In this document: positions 48,769-57,253 of the stretch, one piece after another
Numbering within the stretch: the stretch's first letter is position 1
How the letters are laid out: every line of letters begins with the position of its first letter
From: Saccharopolyspora gloriosae
GTDB taxonomy: Bacteria; Actinomycetota; Actinomycetes; Mycobacteriales; Pseudonocardiaceae
Direction of reading: 5' to 3'
NCBI RefSeq assembly: GCF_014203325.1
Contig: NZ_JACHIV010000001.1
Location: 4,589,501-4,653,500 of the forward strand
Length of the DNA: 64,000 nt
Program-made: the position numbers and the translations under genes
The notes under the pieces: model-generated
Databases searched by the model: none
What the model saw: only the letters and a program-made list of their open reading frames with translations
What the model was told of the DNA's origin: nothing

Positions 48769-48810
48769 ACCGGCCCCCGGTCGCGTCGGGACGCGAGTTC
48801 GGGGGCCGGT
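48769..48810 (-). terminator. Hairpin after the GDP-mannose dehydratase gene
   Basis: An 11-bp perfect stem (ACCGGCCCCCG at 48769-48779 with its complement at 48800-48810) encloses a second stem (TCGCG...CGCGA). It begins 49 bases beyond the dehydratase stop on the minus strand. There is no T-tract, as is common in actinomycetes. Confidence 0.6.
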
Positions 48811-48858
48811 TGTCGGCGGTGGTGCGGGGGAAGTTCTTCCGGTGGTGGGGCCGGGCGG

Positions 48859-49890
48859 TCACCAGCTCGCGGCGGAAAGGACTTCGGCGTAGTCGCGTTC
48901 GCGGGAGGCCTGGCGGATGTCGGACTCGACCATCATCGTCATCAGCTCGGTGAAGTCCACCTTCGGTTCCCAGCCGAGTTCGCGGCGGGCGTGGGAGGAA
49001 TCTGCGCACAGCGTCTCCACCTCCGCCGGGCGCACCAGCGTCGGATCGATCGCGACGTAGTCCTCCCAGTTCAGGTCGGCCGCCTCGAACGCGATCCGCA
49101 CCGCGTCGCGCACCGAGTGCATCCGCCCGGTGCCCACCACGTAGTCCGCGGGCTGCTCCTGCTGCAGCATCAGGTGCATCGCGCGCACGTAGTCGCCGGC
49201 GAAACCCCAGTCCCGGACCGCGTCCAGGTTGCCCAGGTACAGCTTGTCCTGCAGCCCCAGCTTGATCTGCGCCACGGCCAGCGAGATCTTGCGGGTGACG
49301 AATTCCGCGCCACGGCGCGGGGATTCGTGGTTGAACAGGATGCCGGACACGCCCCACACGCCGTAGGACTCCCGGTAGTTCTGGGTGATGTAGTGCCCGT
49401 AGGTCTTCGCCACGCCGTACGGGCTGCGCGGGTGGAACGTGGTGGTCTCGCTCTGCGGCGTCTCGGCGACCTTGCCGAACATCTCCGAGGACGACGCCTG
49501 GTAGAAGCGGATGCCGTCCGACCCGGCGGCGCTGGAACCGTGCAGGCCGCTGACGATGCGGATCGCCTCCAGCATGCGCAGCACGCCCATGCCGTTGACC
49601 TCGGTGACCAGCTCGGCCTGCTGCCAGGACATCGGCACGAACGAGATGGCGCCCAGGTTGTAGACCTCGTGCGGCTGGACCAGGTCCACCGCCGAGACCA
49701 GGCTGCCCTGGTCCATCAGGTCACCGTCCACGAAGGACAGATCGGACGCCAGCCTGCTGACGCGGGACTTGCGGGGGTTCGCCTGACCTCGGTTCAGGCC
49801 CCACACCTGGTATCCCTGGGCGAGCAGGTGCTCGGCCAGATAGGAGCCGTCCTGCCCGGTGATCCCGGTGATCAGCGCTCGCCTGGACAT
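48859..49890 (-). CDS. gmd: GDP-mannose 4,6-dehydratase (PimJ/NysDIII type)
   Basis: A 343-residue extended short-chain dehydrogenase. The NADP-binding loop is TGITGQDG (8-15), Glu136 lies in SSSEMFG, and the catalytic Tyr158/Lys162 in SPYGVAKTYG. It converts GDP-mannose to GDP-4-keto-6-deoxymannose, the first step to mycosamine. I take the ATG at 49890 (GGAAG just upstream); in-frame sequence further upstream is basic, low-complexity translation and not part of the family. It is separate from the other sugar genes at 1-2226 and lies upstream of the large PKS gene. Confidence 0.94.
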   Translation of the reverse strand: MSRRALITGITGQDGSYLAEHLLAQGYQVWGLNRGQANPRKSRVSRLASDLSFVDGDLMDQGSLVSAVDLVQPHEVYNLGAISFVPMSWQQAELVTEVNGMGVLRMLEAIRIVSGLHGSSAAGSDGIRFYQASSSEMFGKVAETPQSETTTFHPRSPYGVAKTYGHYITQNYRESYGVWGVSGILFNHESPRRGAEFVTRKISLAVAQIKLGLQDKLYLGNLDAVRDWGFAGDYVRAMHLMLQQEQPADYVVGTGRMHSVRDAVRIAFEAADLNWEDYVAIDPTLVRPAEVETLCADSSHARRELGWEPKVDFTELMTMMVESDIRQASRERDYAEVLSAASW

Positions 49891-50030
49891 GTGCTTCCCC
49901 TTCCACCACCTGACAACGAACCACCCGTGCCGACCGCGTGGACGGCCGCGGGAAGGCGCGCGGCGGCGCGCCGGGTACCAGCACAGGTCGAAAGGCAACC
50001 GCCGGGAACGCCCGGCTCGGCCCGGTCCTG

Positions 50031-50060
50031 ACGCTGGCAGCCGATCACGCGAAGTGTCAA
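50031..50060 (-). promoter_or_regulatory. Putative promoter of the GDP-mannose dehydratase gene
   Basis: On the minus strand TTGACA (50055-50060) and CAGCGT (50031-50036) are spaced by 18 bp. The -35 matches consensus; the -10 is weak. The leader would be about 130 bases. A PimM-box-like sequence lies 17 bp further upstream. Confidence 0.4.
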
Positions 50061-50076
50061 AGAAATCAAGCACACC

Positions 50077-50092
50077 CTAGGGATTCGCTCAG
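50077..50092. promoter_or_regulatory. Candidate PimM-type binding box
   Basis: CTAGGGATTCGCTCAG matches 13 of 16 positions of the PimM consensus CTVGGGAWWTCCCBAG as I remember it; all mismatches fall in the right half. It lies upstream of the dehydratase -35, a sensible place for activation by the PAS-LuxR protein at 60029-60715. The degenerate right half keeps confidence low. Confidence 0.35.
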
Positions 50093-50130
50093 TACTTCGT
50101 TTCCGGTTCTCTAGGGTGGCCTGCGCAGCG

Positions 50131-50371
50131 GGTCGGGTAGCGGAACCTCAGCACTTCGTTTCTCGACGTCGGCGAGGGAGGTCTTTGATCACCGTCTTGT
50201 CAGCGGCGAAGCCGCTGAGCAGTGACCGGCTTGAGCACGACGACCACCGGCGGGTTCTCAGCGGTCTTCTCGCGAGGACAGCGATTTCGCTGTGTACGGC
50301 ATACCTGAGAAATCGCGGCCACACCAGGAAAGCGGGCAGCGAGAAGGCCGCTGAGGTTCCGCTACCCGACC
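50131..50371 (+). repeat. Palindromic intergenic element, copy D, with 22-bp terminal inverted repeats
   Basis: Bases 50131-50152 are the exact reverse complement of 50350-50371, framing a 241-bp unit. Inside are the small GAA-loop hairpin (50200-50218), the long stem (50257-50273 with 50339-50355, one G-T pair) and an inner GCGATTTC/GAAATCGC hairpin of the copy-B subtype. It lies in the divergent gap between the dehydratase and carboxyltransferase genes. The rest of 49891-50463 holds the promoter candidates but no gene. Confidence 0.85.
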
Positions 50372-50463
50372 CGCTGATCAAGCCGCCAGAAGGTGGCCGT
50401 TGCGCGGACTAGGAATTCTCTTGGTCGTGGATTGGTGTACTGGGGTGTGGCAGGAGGTGTGCG

Positions 50464-51894
50464 ATGACTTCGTCCGTCACGGAACCAGCCGGGCTCGACC
50501 AGGCTCCGGCCGATCCGCGCGACCCGGTCCACCGGATGTCGCGGCTGCTCGACGAGGGCAGCCTGGAGGTGACCTGGCGCGAGGGCGGCGTGGCGGTCGT
50601 CGTCGGGCAGGGCCGGATCGGCGGCGCCGAGGTCGTCGTCTACTGCACCGACGCCACCCGCAAGGGCGGTGCGATCGGCGTCGACGAGTGCCCGCCGATC
50701 GTCGAGGCCATCGACAGCGCGGTGCGGCGTCGCCTCCCGGTGATCGGGATTTGGCACTCCGGCGGCGCGAAGCTCGCCGAGGGCGTCGCCGCGATGGACG
50801 GCATCGGGCTGATGTTCGCCGCGATGGTGCGGGCCTCCGGCGTGGTTCCGCAGCTGTCGGTGGTGCTCGGACCGGCCGCGGGCGGTGCCGCCTACGGGCC
50901 TGCGCTGACCGACCTCGTGATCATGTCCGAGGGCGGCCGGGTGTTCGTGACCGGACCCGACGTGGTGCGGTCGGTGACCGGCGAGCAGATCGACATGGCC
51001 GGGCTCGGCGGCCCGGAGGCGCACGGGGCGAAGTCCGGCGTCGCGCACCTCACCACCGCCTCCGACGAGGAGGCGTTCCGGCAGGCCCGCCGGGTCACCG
51101 CCTTGCTGAGCTCCCCCGGCTCGTTCGACCTGGACGCGCTCGGCGAGCGGCAGGACCTGCGGGCGCTGCTGCCGGAATCGCCCAAGCGCGCCTACGACGT
51201 GCGCCCGCTGGTGCGCGCGATCCTCGACGACGGCCCGGAGGGATTCGCGGAGCTGCAACCGAAGTGGGCGCCGAACATGGTCACCGGCCTCGGCAGGCTC
51301 GGCGGCCGGACCATCGGCGTGCTCGCGAACAACCCGCTGCGCAAGGGCGGCTGCCTGGACTCGCTGTCGGCGGAGAAGGCGTCGAGGTTCGTGCGGTTCT
51401 GCGACTCGTTCGGCGTCCCGCTGGTCGTGCTGGTCGACGTGCCCGGCTACCTGCCGGGCGTCGGGCAGGAATGGGGCGGCGTGGTGCGCCGGGGCGCGAA
51501 GCTGCTGCACGCCTTCGCCGAGGCGGTGGTGCCGCGGGTGACGCTGGTGACCCGCAAGTCCTACGGCGGCGCGTACATCGCGATGAACTCCCGTTCGCTG
51601 GGCGCTTCCGCCGTGTTCGCCTGGCCGGACGCGGAGGTCGCGGTGATGAGCGCGAAGGCCGCCGTCGGCGTGCTGCACCGCAAGCGGCTCGCCGCCGCCA
51701 CCGACGACGACCGCCCGGCGCTGGAGCAGGCGCTGATCGCCGAGCACGAACGCGTCGCGGGCGGCGTCGGGCGCGCGATGAGCATCGGCGTCGTCGACGA
51801 GCTCATCGACCCCGCCGACACCCGCCACCGCCTCGCCGACGCCCTCGCCACCACCCCGCCCGGACGCGGCGCGCACGGCAACATCCCGCTGTGA
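50464..51894 (+). CDS. Acyl-CoA carboxylase carboxyltransferase (beta) subunit
   Basis: A 476-residue carboxyltransferase, slightly shorter than typical PccB/AccD5 (about 530). Two crotonase-like halves are visible: the N half with PAAGGAAYGPAL and the C half with GYLPGVGQE and YGGAYIAMNSRSLGAS. It would transfer carboxyl from biotin to propionyl-CoA or another acyl-CoA, so it may supply the methylmalonyl unit of module 3. Ser382 in LGASAVFAWP stands where propionyl-CoA carboxylases have the specificity-determining Asp (LGAD...), so the substrate may differ. No biotin-carrier alpha subunit is in the window; it must be borrowed from elsewhere. The site AGGAGGTG precedes the ATG. The type II thioesterase follows by 49 bases. 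Confidence 0.9.
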   Translation: MTSSVTEPAGLDQAPADPRDPVHRMSRLLDEGSLEVTWREGGVAVVVGQGRIGGAEVVVYCTDATRKGGAIGVDECPPIVEAIDSAVRRRLPVIGIWHSGGAKLAEGVAAMDGIGLMFAAMVRASGVVPQLSVVLGPAAGGAAYGPALTDLVIMSEGGRVFVTGPDVVRSVTGEQIDMAGLGGPEAHGAKSGVAHLTTASDEEAFRQARRVTALLSSPGSFDLDALGERQDLRALLPESPKRAYDVRPLVRAILDDGPEGFAELQPKWAPNMVTGLGRLGGRTIGVLANNPLRKGGCLDSLSAEKASRFVRFCDSFGVPLVVLVDVPGYLPGVGQEWGGVVRRGAKLLHAFAEAVVPRVTLVTRKSYGGAYIAMNSRSLGASAVFAWPDAEVAVMSAKAAVGVLHRKRLAAATDDDRPALEQALIAEHERVAGGVGRAMSIGVVDELIDPADTRHRLADALATTPPGRGAHGNIPL

Positions 51895-51943
51895 CCAGGC
51901 CGATCCGAGCCGCCGCAGCAGACCCCTTCGCAGAGGAGACCCC

Positions 51944-52711
51944 GTGACCGATCTGGATCCCGGCAAGTGGTTGCGCCGCTACCACCCGGCACCCGGCGCC
52001 GAGGTGCGCCTGGTGTGCTTCCCGCACGCGGGCGGCTCGGCGAGCTTCTACCGACCGGTCGCGACCGCGCACTCCCCCGCCGCCGACGTCGTGGTGCTGC
52101 AGTACCCGGGCAGGCAGGACCGGCACCGGGAGCCGCTTATCACGAACATCGACGAGTACGCCGAGGCGATCACGGCGGTGCTGGCCGCCGAACCGGAGCT
52201 GCCGACGGTGTTCTTCGGCCACAGCATGGGCGCGCTGCTCGGCTTCGAGGTGGCGCACCGGCTGGAGCACGGCGCCGGCGCACCGCCGCGCGCGCTGGTC
52301 GCGTCCGGCCGCCGCGCGCCGGGCACCGCCCGCGACGAGCGGGTGCACCTGCTCGACGACGACGGGCTGCTAGCCGACGTGCGCACCCTCAACGGCGCCG
52401 CGGCGGCGCTGGAGGACGAGGAGATCGTGCGCATGTCGCTGCCCGCGATCCGCAACGACTACCGCGCGGTGGAGACCTACCCGCCGCGCCGGGACCGGGT
52501 GGTGGACTGCCCGATCGCCGTGCTCATCGGCGACGAGGACCCGAAGTCCACAGTGGACGAATCGCTGCGCTGGAAGGAGCACACCACCGGCGCGTTCCGC
52601 CTGCGCACCTTCCGCGGCGGCCACTTCTACCTGGTCCAGCAGGCCGCAGCCGTCAACGCCGAACTCACCGAGGAGCTCAGCACCCTGCACCGAACACCCT
52701 CGGCACACTGA
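51944..52711 (+). CDS. Type II thioesterase (PimI/NysE type)
   Basis: A 255-residue alpha/beta hydrolase. Nucleophile Ser94 lies in GHSMGA; the likely acid is Asp197 or Asp199 in IGDEDP, and the histidine is His227 in RGGHFYL. These enzymes remove aberrant acyl groups from PKS carrier proteins and are usual in polyene clusters. The start is GTG at 51944 with AGAGGAG nearby. It is probably cotranscribed with the carboxyltransferase. The gene is followed by copy E of the palindromic element, between it and a convergent regulator. Confidence 0.93.
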   Translation: MTDLDPGKWLRRYHPAPGAEVRLVCFPHAGGSASFYRPVATAHSPAADVVVLQYPGRQDRHREPLITNIDEYAEAITAVLAAEPELPTVFFGHSMGALLGFEVAHRLEHGAGAPPRALVASGRRAPGTARDERVHLLDDDGLLADVRTLNGAAAALEDEEIVRMSLPAIRNDYRAVETYPPRRDRVVDCPIAVLIGDEDPKSTVDESLRWKEHTTGAFRLRTFRGGHFYLVQQAAAVNAELTEELSTLHRTPSAH

Positions 52712-52811
52712 CCCGCGACCCGGCAGCCGGCCGCACGACCGTGATCAAACCGATGGGTCGCCCGGCCGAAACGATCCTTAGAACCGCCACTAGAAGGATC
52801 TTTTGATCTTG

Positions 52812-52960
52812 TCAGTGGCGGAGCCGCTGAGCAGTGACCAGCTTGAGCAAGTCGACCACCGGCGGGTTCTCAGCGGTTTCCTCGCGAGGACGGCTTTTTT
52901 CCTCGTGGCGGAGCCACTTGGAAAAAAGATCCCGCAGCGAGGAAACCGCTGAGGTTCCGC
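52812..52960 (+). repeat. Palindromic intergenic element, copy E
   Basis: The small hairpin is at 52812-52830 (TCAGTGGC-GGA-GCCGCTGA, one G-T pair). The long stem pairs CTCAGCGGTTTCCTCGC (52869-52885) perfectly with 52937-52953. The inner hairpin is CTTTTTTCC/GGAAAAAAG capped by GTGGC-GGA-GCCAC, the subtype of copies A and C. It lies between the convergent thioesterase and LAL genes and could terminate both. Confidence 0.85.
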
Positions 52961-52998
52961 TGAACGACCACTTACGCAGGTCACTCCGAAAGGACCGT

Positions 52999-55656
52999 TC
53001 ACCCCGCGTCAAGAGAGTCCGCGAGGTCGGCGAGGCCGGCTCGGCCTGCTACGCCGAGCTTGCGGTAGACCTTGGTGAGGTGCTTCTCGACCGCGCGGGA
53101 GCTGACGCCGAGTTCGGTGGCGATCTGCTGGTTGCCCAGGCCACCGGCCACCAGCTTCGCGATGCGCAGTTCCGCGCGGGTCAGCTCGGCCTGCGTGCCG
53201 GGGCCGTCGCCCGCGATCTCGTCCACCGAGCGCAACCTCGGCACCCCGCAGGACGCGGCCAGCTCGTCGCCCTCGTTGAGGTGCGCGGCGGCATCGAGGC
53301 GGTCCGAGCCGAGCAGCCTGCGCCCCAGCATCAGGTGCGCCTTGGCCAGTTCCAACGTGCACGCCGGTCCGCCGCCGCCCAGCACCTCGACGGCCCGCCG
53401 GAACAGCTCCGATCCCGCGTCGCCCTCGGTGACCGCGCCCCACACGCGCAACGCGCGCCCGACGCCGCTGGGGGCGCCCCAGGCCACCGCCCGCCGGTAC
53501 TCCTCGGAGATCAGTTCGACGGCCGGTTCGGTGCGCTGCAAGCGGTGGTAGAGCAGCGCGGCCCAGCTCCGCCACGGCAGCAGGCACGGGTTGGTCCAGC
53601 CGAGCCGTTCCCGTTCGCGCCCGCACTCCAGCAGGTGCTCCAGCGCCGAACCGAAGTCCTGCAGGCTCACCGCCAGCGCGGCGTCGCGCAGTTCCCGCAC
53701 CCACACCTGCACGGCCTGGTCCCAGTCCCGGTGCCGGGCCAGGACCCGAGCCGCCGCGCCGGTGTCCACCGCGTCGAGGACGACAGTCGCCAGCGTCTCG
53801 AAGCACCGCGACACCACCGAGACCAGCGCCGGGTCGCAGCGGCGCAGCGTGCTCTCCGCCAGCGCCACCGCCTCCGCGTACCGGCACGCCCGCACCAGCG
53901 CGGCGGCCCGCTCGGCGTCGATGATGAGGCGTTCGGCGGCGCGCTCGCCGCGGTCGCCCAGCGCGGCGGTCACCTCCGCCATCCACGCGTCGGCCTCGCC
54001 GACCTCGTCGGCCAGCGACAGTGCCCGCGCCGCGAGCGTCACCGTGCCGAACGCCTGGCGCGGTTCGGTTCCGCTCGCCAGCGCCCGGCGCGCCCACGGC
54101 AGCACCGCCTTCACGTCGGAACCGGTGAGGGTGGCCGCGTAGAGCAGCACCGCGGCGCGCTCCGGATCCACCTGGTCGTCGGGGTTCAAGGCGTCGAACC
54201 GTTCGCGGGTGTCGGCGCACCAGCTGGGGTCGCCGAACCGGGCCGCGCGCATCCGGGTGTCGATGGCCAGCGCCACCGCGGGTTCCAGCTCCTCGTGCGC
54301 GCGATACTCCTCGAAGGCCGCGTGCATCGACAGCGGCGCCACCGCCAGCAGCATCGGCGGCACCTCCGCCAGCGCCGCCGCGCGCTGCCCGGTGGAGGCG
54401 AACCGGGGCAGCGCCTGGGACAGGTGGCGCATCGCGGCGACCGGCGCGCTGGAGCGCTCCGCCTCCGCCAAGTCCGCCAGCAGCACCGAGCGCTCCGCGC
54501 CCGCCGTGGGGCAGGCCAGCAGCGCGCGCCGCAGGCAGCGGATCGCCGCGGGCACGTCGCCCCGGTCCAGCGCGCGCCGCCCGGCGGCGTGCAGCACGCC
54601 GGTGGCCCACTCGCCCTGCGAGGCGTCCGAGGCCAACAGGTGCTCGGCCACGACCTCCACCGGCCGCTGGTCGGTCTGCAGCAGCCGGGCCGCCCTGCGG
54701 TGCCACTCGCTGAGTTCCGCGGGCGTCAACCCGCCCTCCGCCACGTCGCTGATCACCGGGTGCGCGAAGCGGGGGCGCTGCGGGTCCGTGAGCACGCCCA
54801 GCGCGACGAGCGCGTCGATGGCGGCAGCGCACGCCTCCGGGGCGAGCTCGGCCAGTTCCGCGAGGCGTTCCGGTTCCGCGGCGTCGAGCAGCGCCACCGC
54901 GCGCGCGGTGGCCAGCACCGGTTCGGGCTGCGCGCGCAGCGCCGCCCTGGCCCGCTCCGCCACCACCGACGGCCGCAACGACCACACCGCGTCCACATCG
55001 GACTCGTCGGAGCGCTTGCCGCTGTCGCGCAGACCGCACGCGATGGCCTGCAGCAGCAGCGGCCTGCCGTGCGACATCCGGTGACAGGCGGCGACGAACC
55101 GGGCGTCGCCGGGCACGCCGAACACGTCCCGCACGACGGCGCCGGCCCCTTCGGCGCTCAGCGGGGCCAGCGCGCGGCGGTGCGCGGCGCGGTCGAGCAC
55201 GCGGGCGAACACCGCCGGGTCGGTGGCGGCCTGCCCGTCGCGGTGCGCCACGACCACCAGCACGCGCGAGTCCGCCACCGCACGGCACAACCGGTCGATC
55301 CAGCGCAGCGATTCCACGTCCGCGCACTGCAGGTCGTCCACGAGCAGCAGCACGGGTTCGCTCGAGGTGAGCAACCCGTTGCGCATCGTGGTGAAGTCCG
55401 GTCCCACCTCGGATTCGGTGGTGCAGCAGGAGAACTGCGTCAGCACGCCGAACGGGATGTCGCGCTCCGGGGTGGTGGCCACGGCCCGCAGCACCCGCAC
55501 GCCCTGCTCCCGCGCGGTCGACGCGGCCTCGGCCAGCAGCGCCGAGCGACCGATGCCGAACGGGCCGGAGAACGCCAGCAGACCACCGTCGCCGTGGCGC
55601 GCCCGCTCCAAGGACGCGCGCAGCAACGTGGTCTCGTTCTCCCGTTCCCGCAGCAC
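52999..55656 (-). CDS. LAL-type LuxR family regulator (cluster regulator 1)
   Basis: An 885-residue large ATP-binding LuxR regulator. The N-terminal ATPase has a P-loop GPFGIGRS (31-38, Arg37 where lysine is usual) and Walker B LLLVDD (103-108). A long helical repeat-like region follows, and the C-terminal LuxR helix-turn-helix is at about 825-880 (NQQIATELGVSSRAVEKHL). It starts at GTG 55656 with GGGAG seven bases upstream. LAL proteins of this size (NysRI/RIII, AmphRI type) activate polyene clusters. It lies directly downstream of the sugar operon but behind a hairpin, so probably has its own transcript. Confidence 0.9.
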   Translation of the reverse strand: MLRERENETTLLRASLERARHGDGGLLAFSGPFGIGRSALLAEAASTAREQGVRVLRAVATTPERDIPFGVLTQFSCCTTESEVGPDFTTMRNGLLTSSEPVLLLVDDLQCADVESLRWIDRLCRAVADSRVLVVVAHRDGQAATDPAVFARVLDRAAHRRALAPLSAEGAGAVVRDVFGVPGDARFVAACHRMSHGRPLLLQAIACGLRDSGKRSDESDVDAVWSLRPSVVAERARAALRAQPEPVLATARAVALLDAAEPERLAELAELAPEACAAAIDALVALGVLTDPQRPRFAHPVISDVAEGGLTPAELSEWHRRAARLLQTDQRPVEVVAEHLLASDASQGEWATGVLHAAGRRALDRGDVPAAIRCLRRALLACPTAGAERSVLLADLAEAERSSAPVAAMRHLSQALPRFASTGQRAAALAEVPPMLLAVAPLSMHAAFEEYRAHEELEPAVALAIDTRMRAARFGDPSWCADTRERFDALNPDDQVDPERAAVLLYAATLTGSDVKAVLPWARRALASGTEPRQAFGTVTLAARALSLADEVGEADAWMAEVTAALGDRGERAAERLIIDAERAAALVRACRYAEAVALAESTLRRCDPALVSVVSRCFETLATVVLDAVDTGAAARVLARHRDWDQAVQVWVRELRDAALAVSLQDFGSALEHLLECGRERERLGWTNPCLLPWRSWAALLYHRLQRTEPAVELISEEYRRAVAWGAPSGVGRALRVWGAVTEGDAGSELFRRAVEVLGGGGPACTLELAKAHLMLGRRLLGSDRLDAAAHLNEGDELAASCGVPRLRSVDEIAGDGPGTQAELTRAELRIAKLVAGGLGNQQIATELGVSSRAVEKHLTKVYRKLGVAGRAGLADLADSLDAG

Positions 55657-55687
55657 TTCGCCGCTCCCTTCCCGTCAACGCCGAAGA

Positions 55688-55716
55688 CCCGCGGTCCGGA
55701 TCACCGGAACCGCGGG
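55688..55716 (-). terminator. Hairpin between the zinc dehydrogenase and LAL genes
   Basis: The stem CCCGCGGT/ACCGCGGG (55688-55695 with 55709-55716), extended by CCGG/CCGG with one bulge, begins 15 bases after the dehydrogenase stop. It probably ends the sugar-operon transcript before the regulator gene. Confidence 0.55.
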
Positions 55717-55730
55717 CCCTGGGCACGCGA

Positions 55731-56771
55731 TCACTGCTCGATGGTCACCTTGATCGCCGCGCCGGTGCTGACGGTGTGGATCGCGTCCAGCACGCCGTCC
55801 AGCGGCAGCCGGTGGGTGATGAGGTCGTGCACCGGGACCTCGCCGGAAGCGATCAACCGCAACGCCCGCCGGTTGTGCTCCGGGGTGGACCCGTTGGCTC
55901 CGACGATCGTGAGCTCACGGTAGTGCACGGCGTTGGAATCGCAGTCGATGATCGGTGAATCCTTGGGCAAACCACCGAAAAAACTGATGCGGCCGCGTCG
56001 CGCCGCCATCTGCAGCGCCTGTTCCTGGGCCTCGCCGGAGGCCGCCGCGGTGATGACCACGTCGGCGCCGATGCCGTCGGTCAACCGCAGCACCTCGGCG
56101 ACCGGGTCGGTCTCCGCGGCGTGGATCGTCGCGTCCGGGCGGACCAGTCCGGCCGCCTGCTCCAGGCGTTGCGCGTTGAGCTCCACGAGGTAGACCGCCG
56201 CGGCGCCGCGGGCCCGCGCCAGCCGGGTGTGCAGGCAGCCGATCGGGCCGGAGCCGACGACGACCACCACGTCGCCCGGCCCCACCCCGGCGAGCTCCTG
56301 CCCGTTGAGGACGCAGGCGAGGGGTTCGGCCACCGAGGCGTCGGCGAAGTCGAGCCCGTCGGGCAGCACGTTCACCCCGTCCACTCGCAGCACCTGCTCC
56401 GGAACCGTGAGGTATTCGGCGAAACCGCCGTCGTAGTGGTAGCCCATCGAGCGCTGGTTCGGGCACACCGTCTGCCTGCCGCGCTTGCAGTACCCGCACT
56501 CGCCGCACGGGATCGCCGCGATCACCTGCACCCGGTCGCCCGGCGCGAAGCCCTGCGCGCCCTCGCCCACCGCGACCACCTCACCGGCGATCTCGTGGCC
56601 GATCACCCGCGGCGGATCGATGTGGTGGTGCCCGTGGCGCATGATCTTCAGGTCGGTGCCGCAAGTGGAGCAGTTGCGCACCCGCAGCTTCAGCTCACCC
56701 GGCCCGGCCTCCGGTTCCGGCGCCTGCTCGATCCGGATGTCGCCGGGGGCGTAGAAACGTGCGACCTTCAC
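55731..56771 (-). CDS. Zinc-dependent (sorbitol/threonine-type) alcohol dehydrogenase
   Basis: A 346-residue medium-chain dehydrogenase. The catalytic zinc ligands Cys37 and His59-Glu60 (GHE) and the structural zinc set Cys89, Cys92, Cys95 and Cys103 are present; the nucleotide-binding loop is VVVGSGPIG. It is the last gene of the sugar operon. Its GTG start at 56771 overlaps the IIA stop by four bases (GTGA) and has a GGAGGA site. By family and neighbours it should oxidise a polyol or polyol phosphate to a keto-sugar. The exact substrate (mannitol-1-P, sorbitol-P, arabitol-P) cannot be read from the sequence. Confidence 0.88.
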   Translation of the reverse strand: MKVARFYAPGDIRIEQAPEPEAGPGELKLRVRNCSTCGTDLKIMRHGHHHIDPPRVIGHEIAGEVVAVGEGAQGFAPGDRVQVIAAIPCGECGYCKRGRQTVCPNQRSMGYHYDGGFAEYLTVPEQVLRVDGVNVLPDGLDFADASVAEPLACVLNGQELAGVGPGDVVVVVGSGPIGCLHTRLARARGAAAVYLVELNAQRLEQAAGLVRPDATIHAAETDPVAEVLRLTDGIGADVVITAAASGEAQEQALQMAARRGRISFFGGLPKDSPIIDCDSNAVHYRELTIVGANGSTPEHNRRALRLIASGEVPVHDLITHRLPLDGVLDAIHTVSTGAAIKVTIEQ

Positions 56772-57253
56772 CTGTCCTCCTCAGTGGACCGCAACAGCCG
56801 ATCGACCGTCGCCTCGTCCGGCGCCTCGCGCAGTTCGCGCGCCCGCACCGGATCCATCAGGACCGTCGCGAGCGCCGCCAGCACGCCCAGGTGCTGCGCG
56901 CCCGCCGGATCAGGGGACCCGTCGGCCGGCGACGCACCCGCCGCGATGGCCACGCACAGCCGGACCGTCGCCCCGTCGCTCCAGCGCACGCCGCCGGGGA
57001 ACTGGACCACGACCAGCGCGGTGCGCCGCACGAAGCGGCGGGACTCGGTGGTGCCGTGCGGGATCGCCACGCCTTCGCCGAGGTGGGTGGTCATGGAGCG
57101 TTCCCGCTCGTGCATCGCCGCGACGTACGGCCCGTCCACCGCGCCCGTCTCGACCAGCAGCCTGCCGCACTGGTCGATGGCGTCGGCGCAGCCCGCGGCG
57201 GTCCGGCCCAGCCGTACCGCGAGCGGGCGGGGCGGACGGGCCTCAACGACCAC
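56768..57253 (-). CDS. PTS sugar transporter subunit IIA (mannitol/fructose type)
   Basis: 161 residues. His66 in GEGVAIPHGT is the phosphorylated histidine of mannitol/fructose-class IIA domains. The start is GTG 57253 with GGGAGG eight bases upstream; it overlaps the IIB gene by 11 bases and the dehydrogenase by four. It takes phosphate from HPr and passes it to IIB. Split IIA, IIB and IIC genes with such tight overlaps indicate one polycistronic unit. Confidence 0.9.
   Translation of the reverse strand: MVVEARPPRPLAVRLGRTAAGCADAIDQCGRLLVETGAVDGPYVAAMHERERSMTTHLGEGVAIPHGTTESRRFVRRTALVVVQFPGGVRWSDGATVRLCVAIAAGASPADGSPDPAGAQHLGVLAALATVLMDPVRARELREAPDEATVDRLLRSTEEDR

Noticed and set aside
49891-50073. 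N-terminal extension of the GDP-mannose dehydratase
   Set aside because: Family members start a few residues before the TGxxGxxG loop; the extension is Arg/Pro-rich, overlaps the putative promoter, and the ATG at 49890 has its own ribosome binding site.
52790-53012. Small open frames with similar peptides in the palindromic elements (also near 6300, 13900, 48600 and 50250)
   Set aside because: The peptides resemble each other only because the DNA elements are repeats; arm changes preserve base pairing, not amino acids, and no ribosome binding sites are seen.
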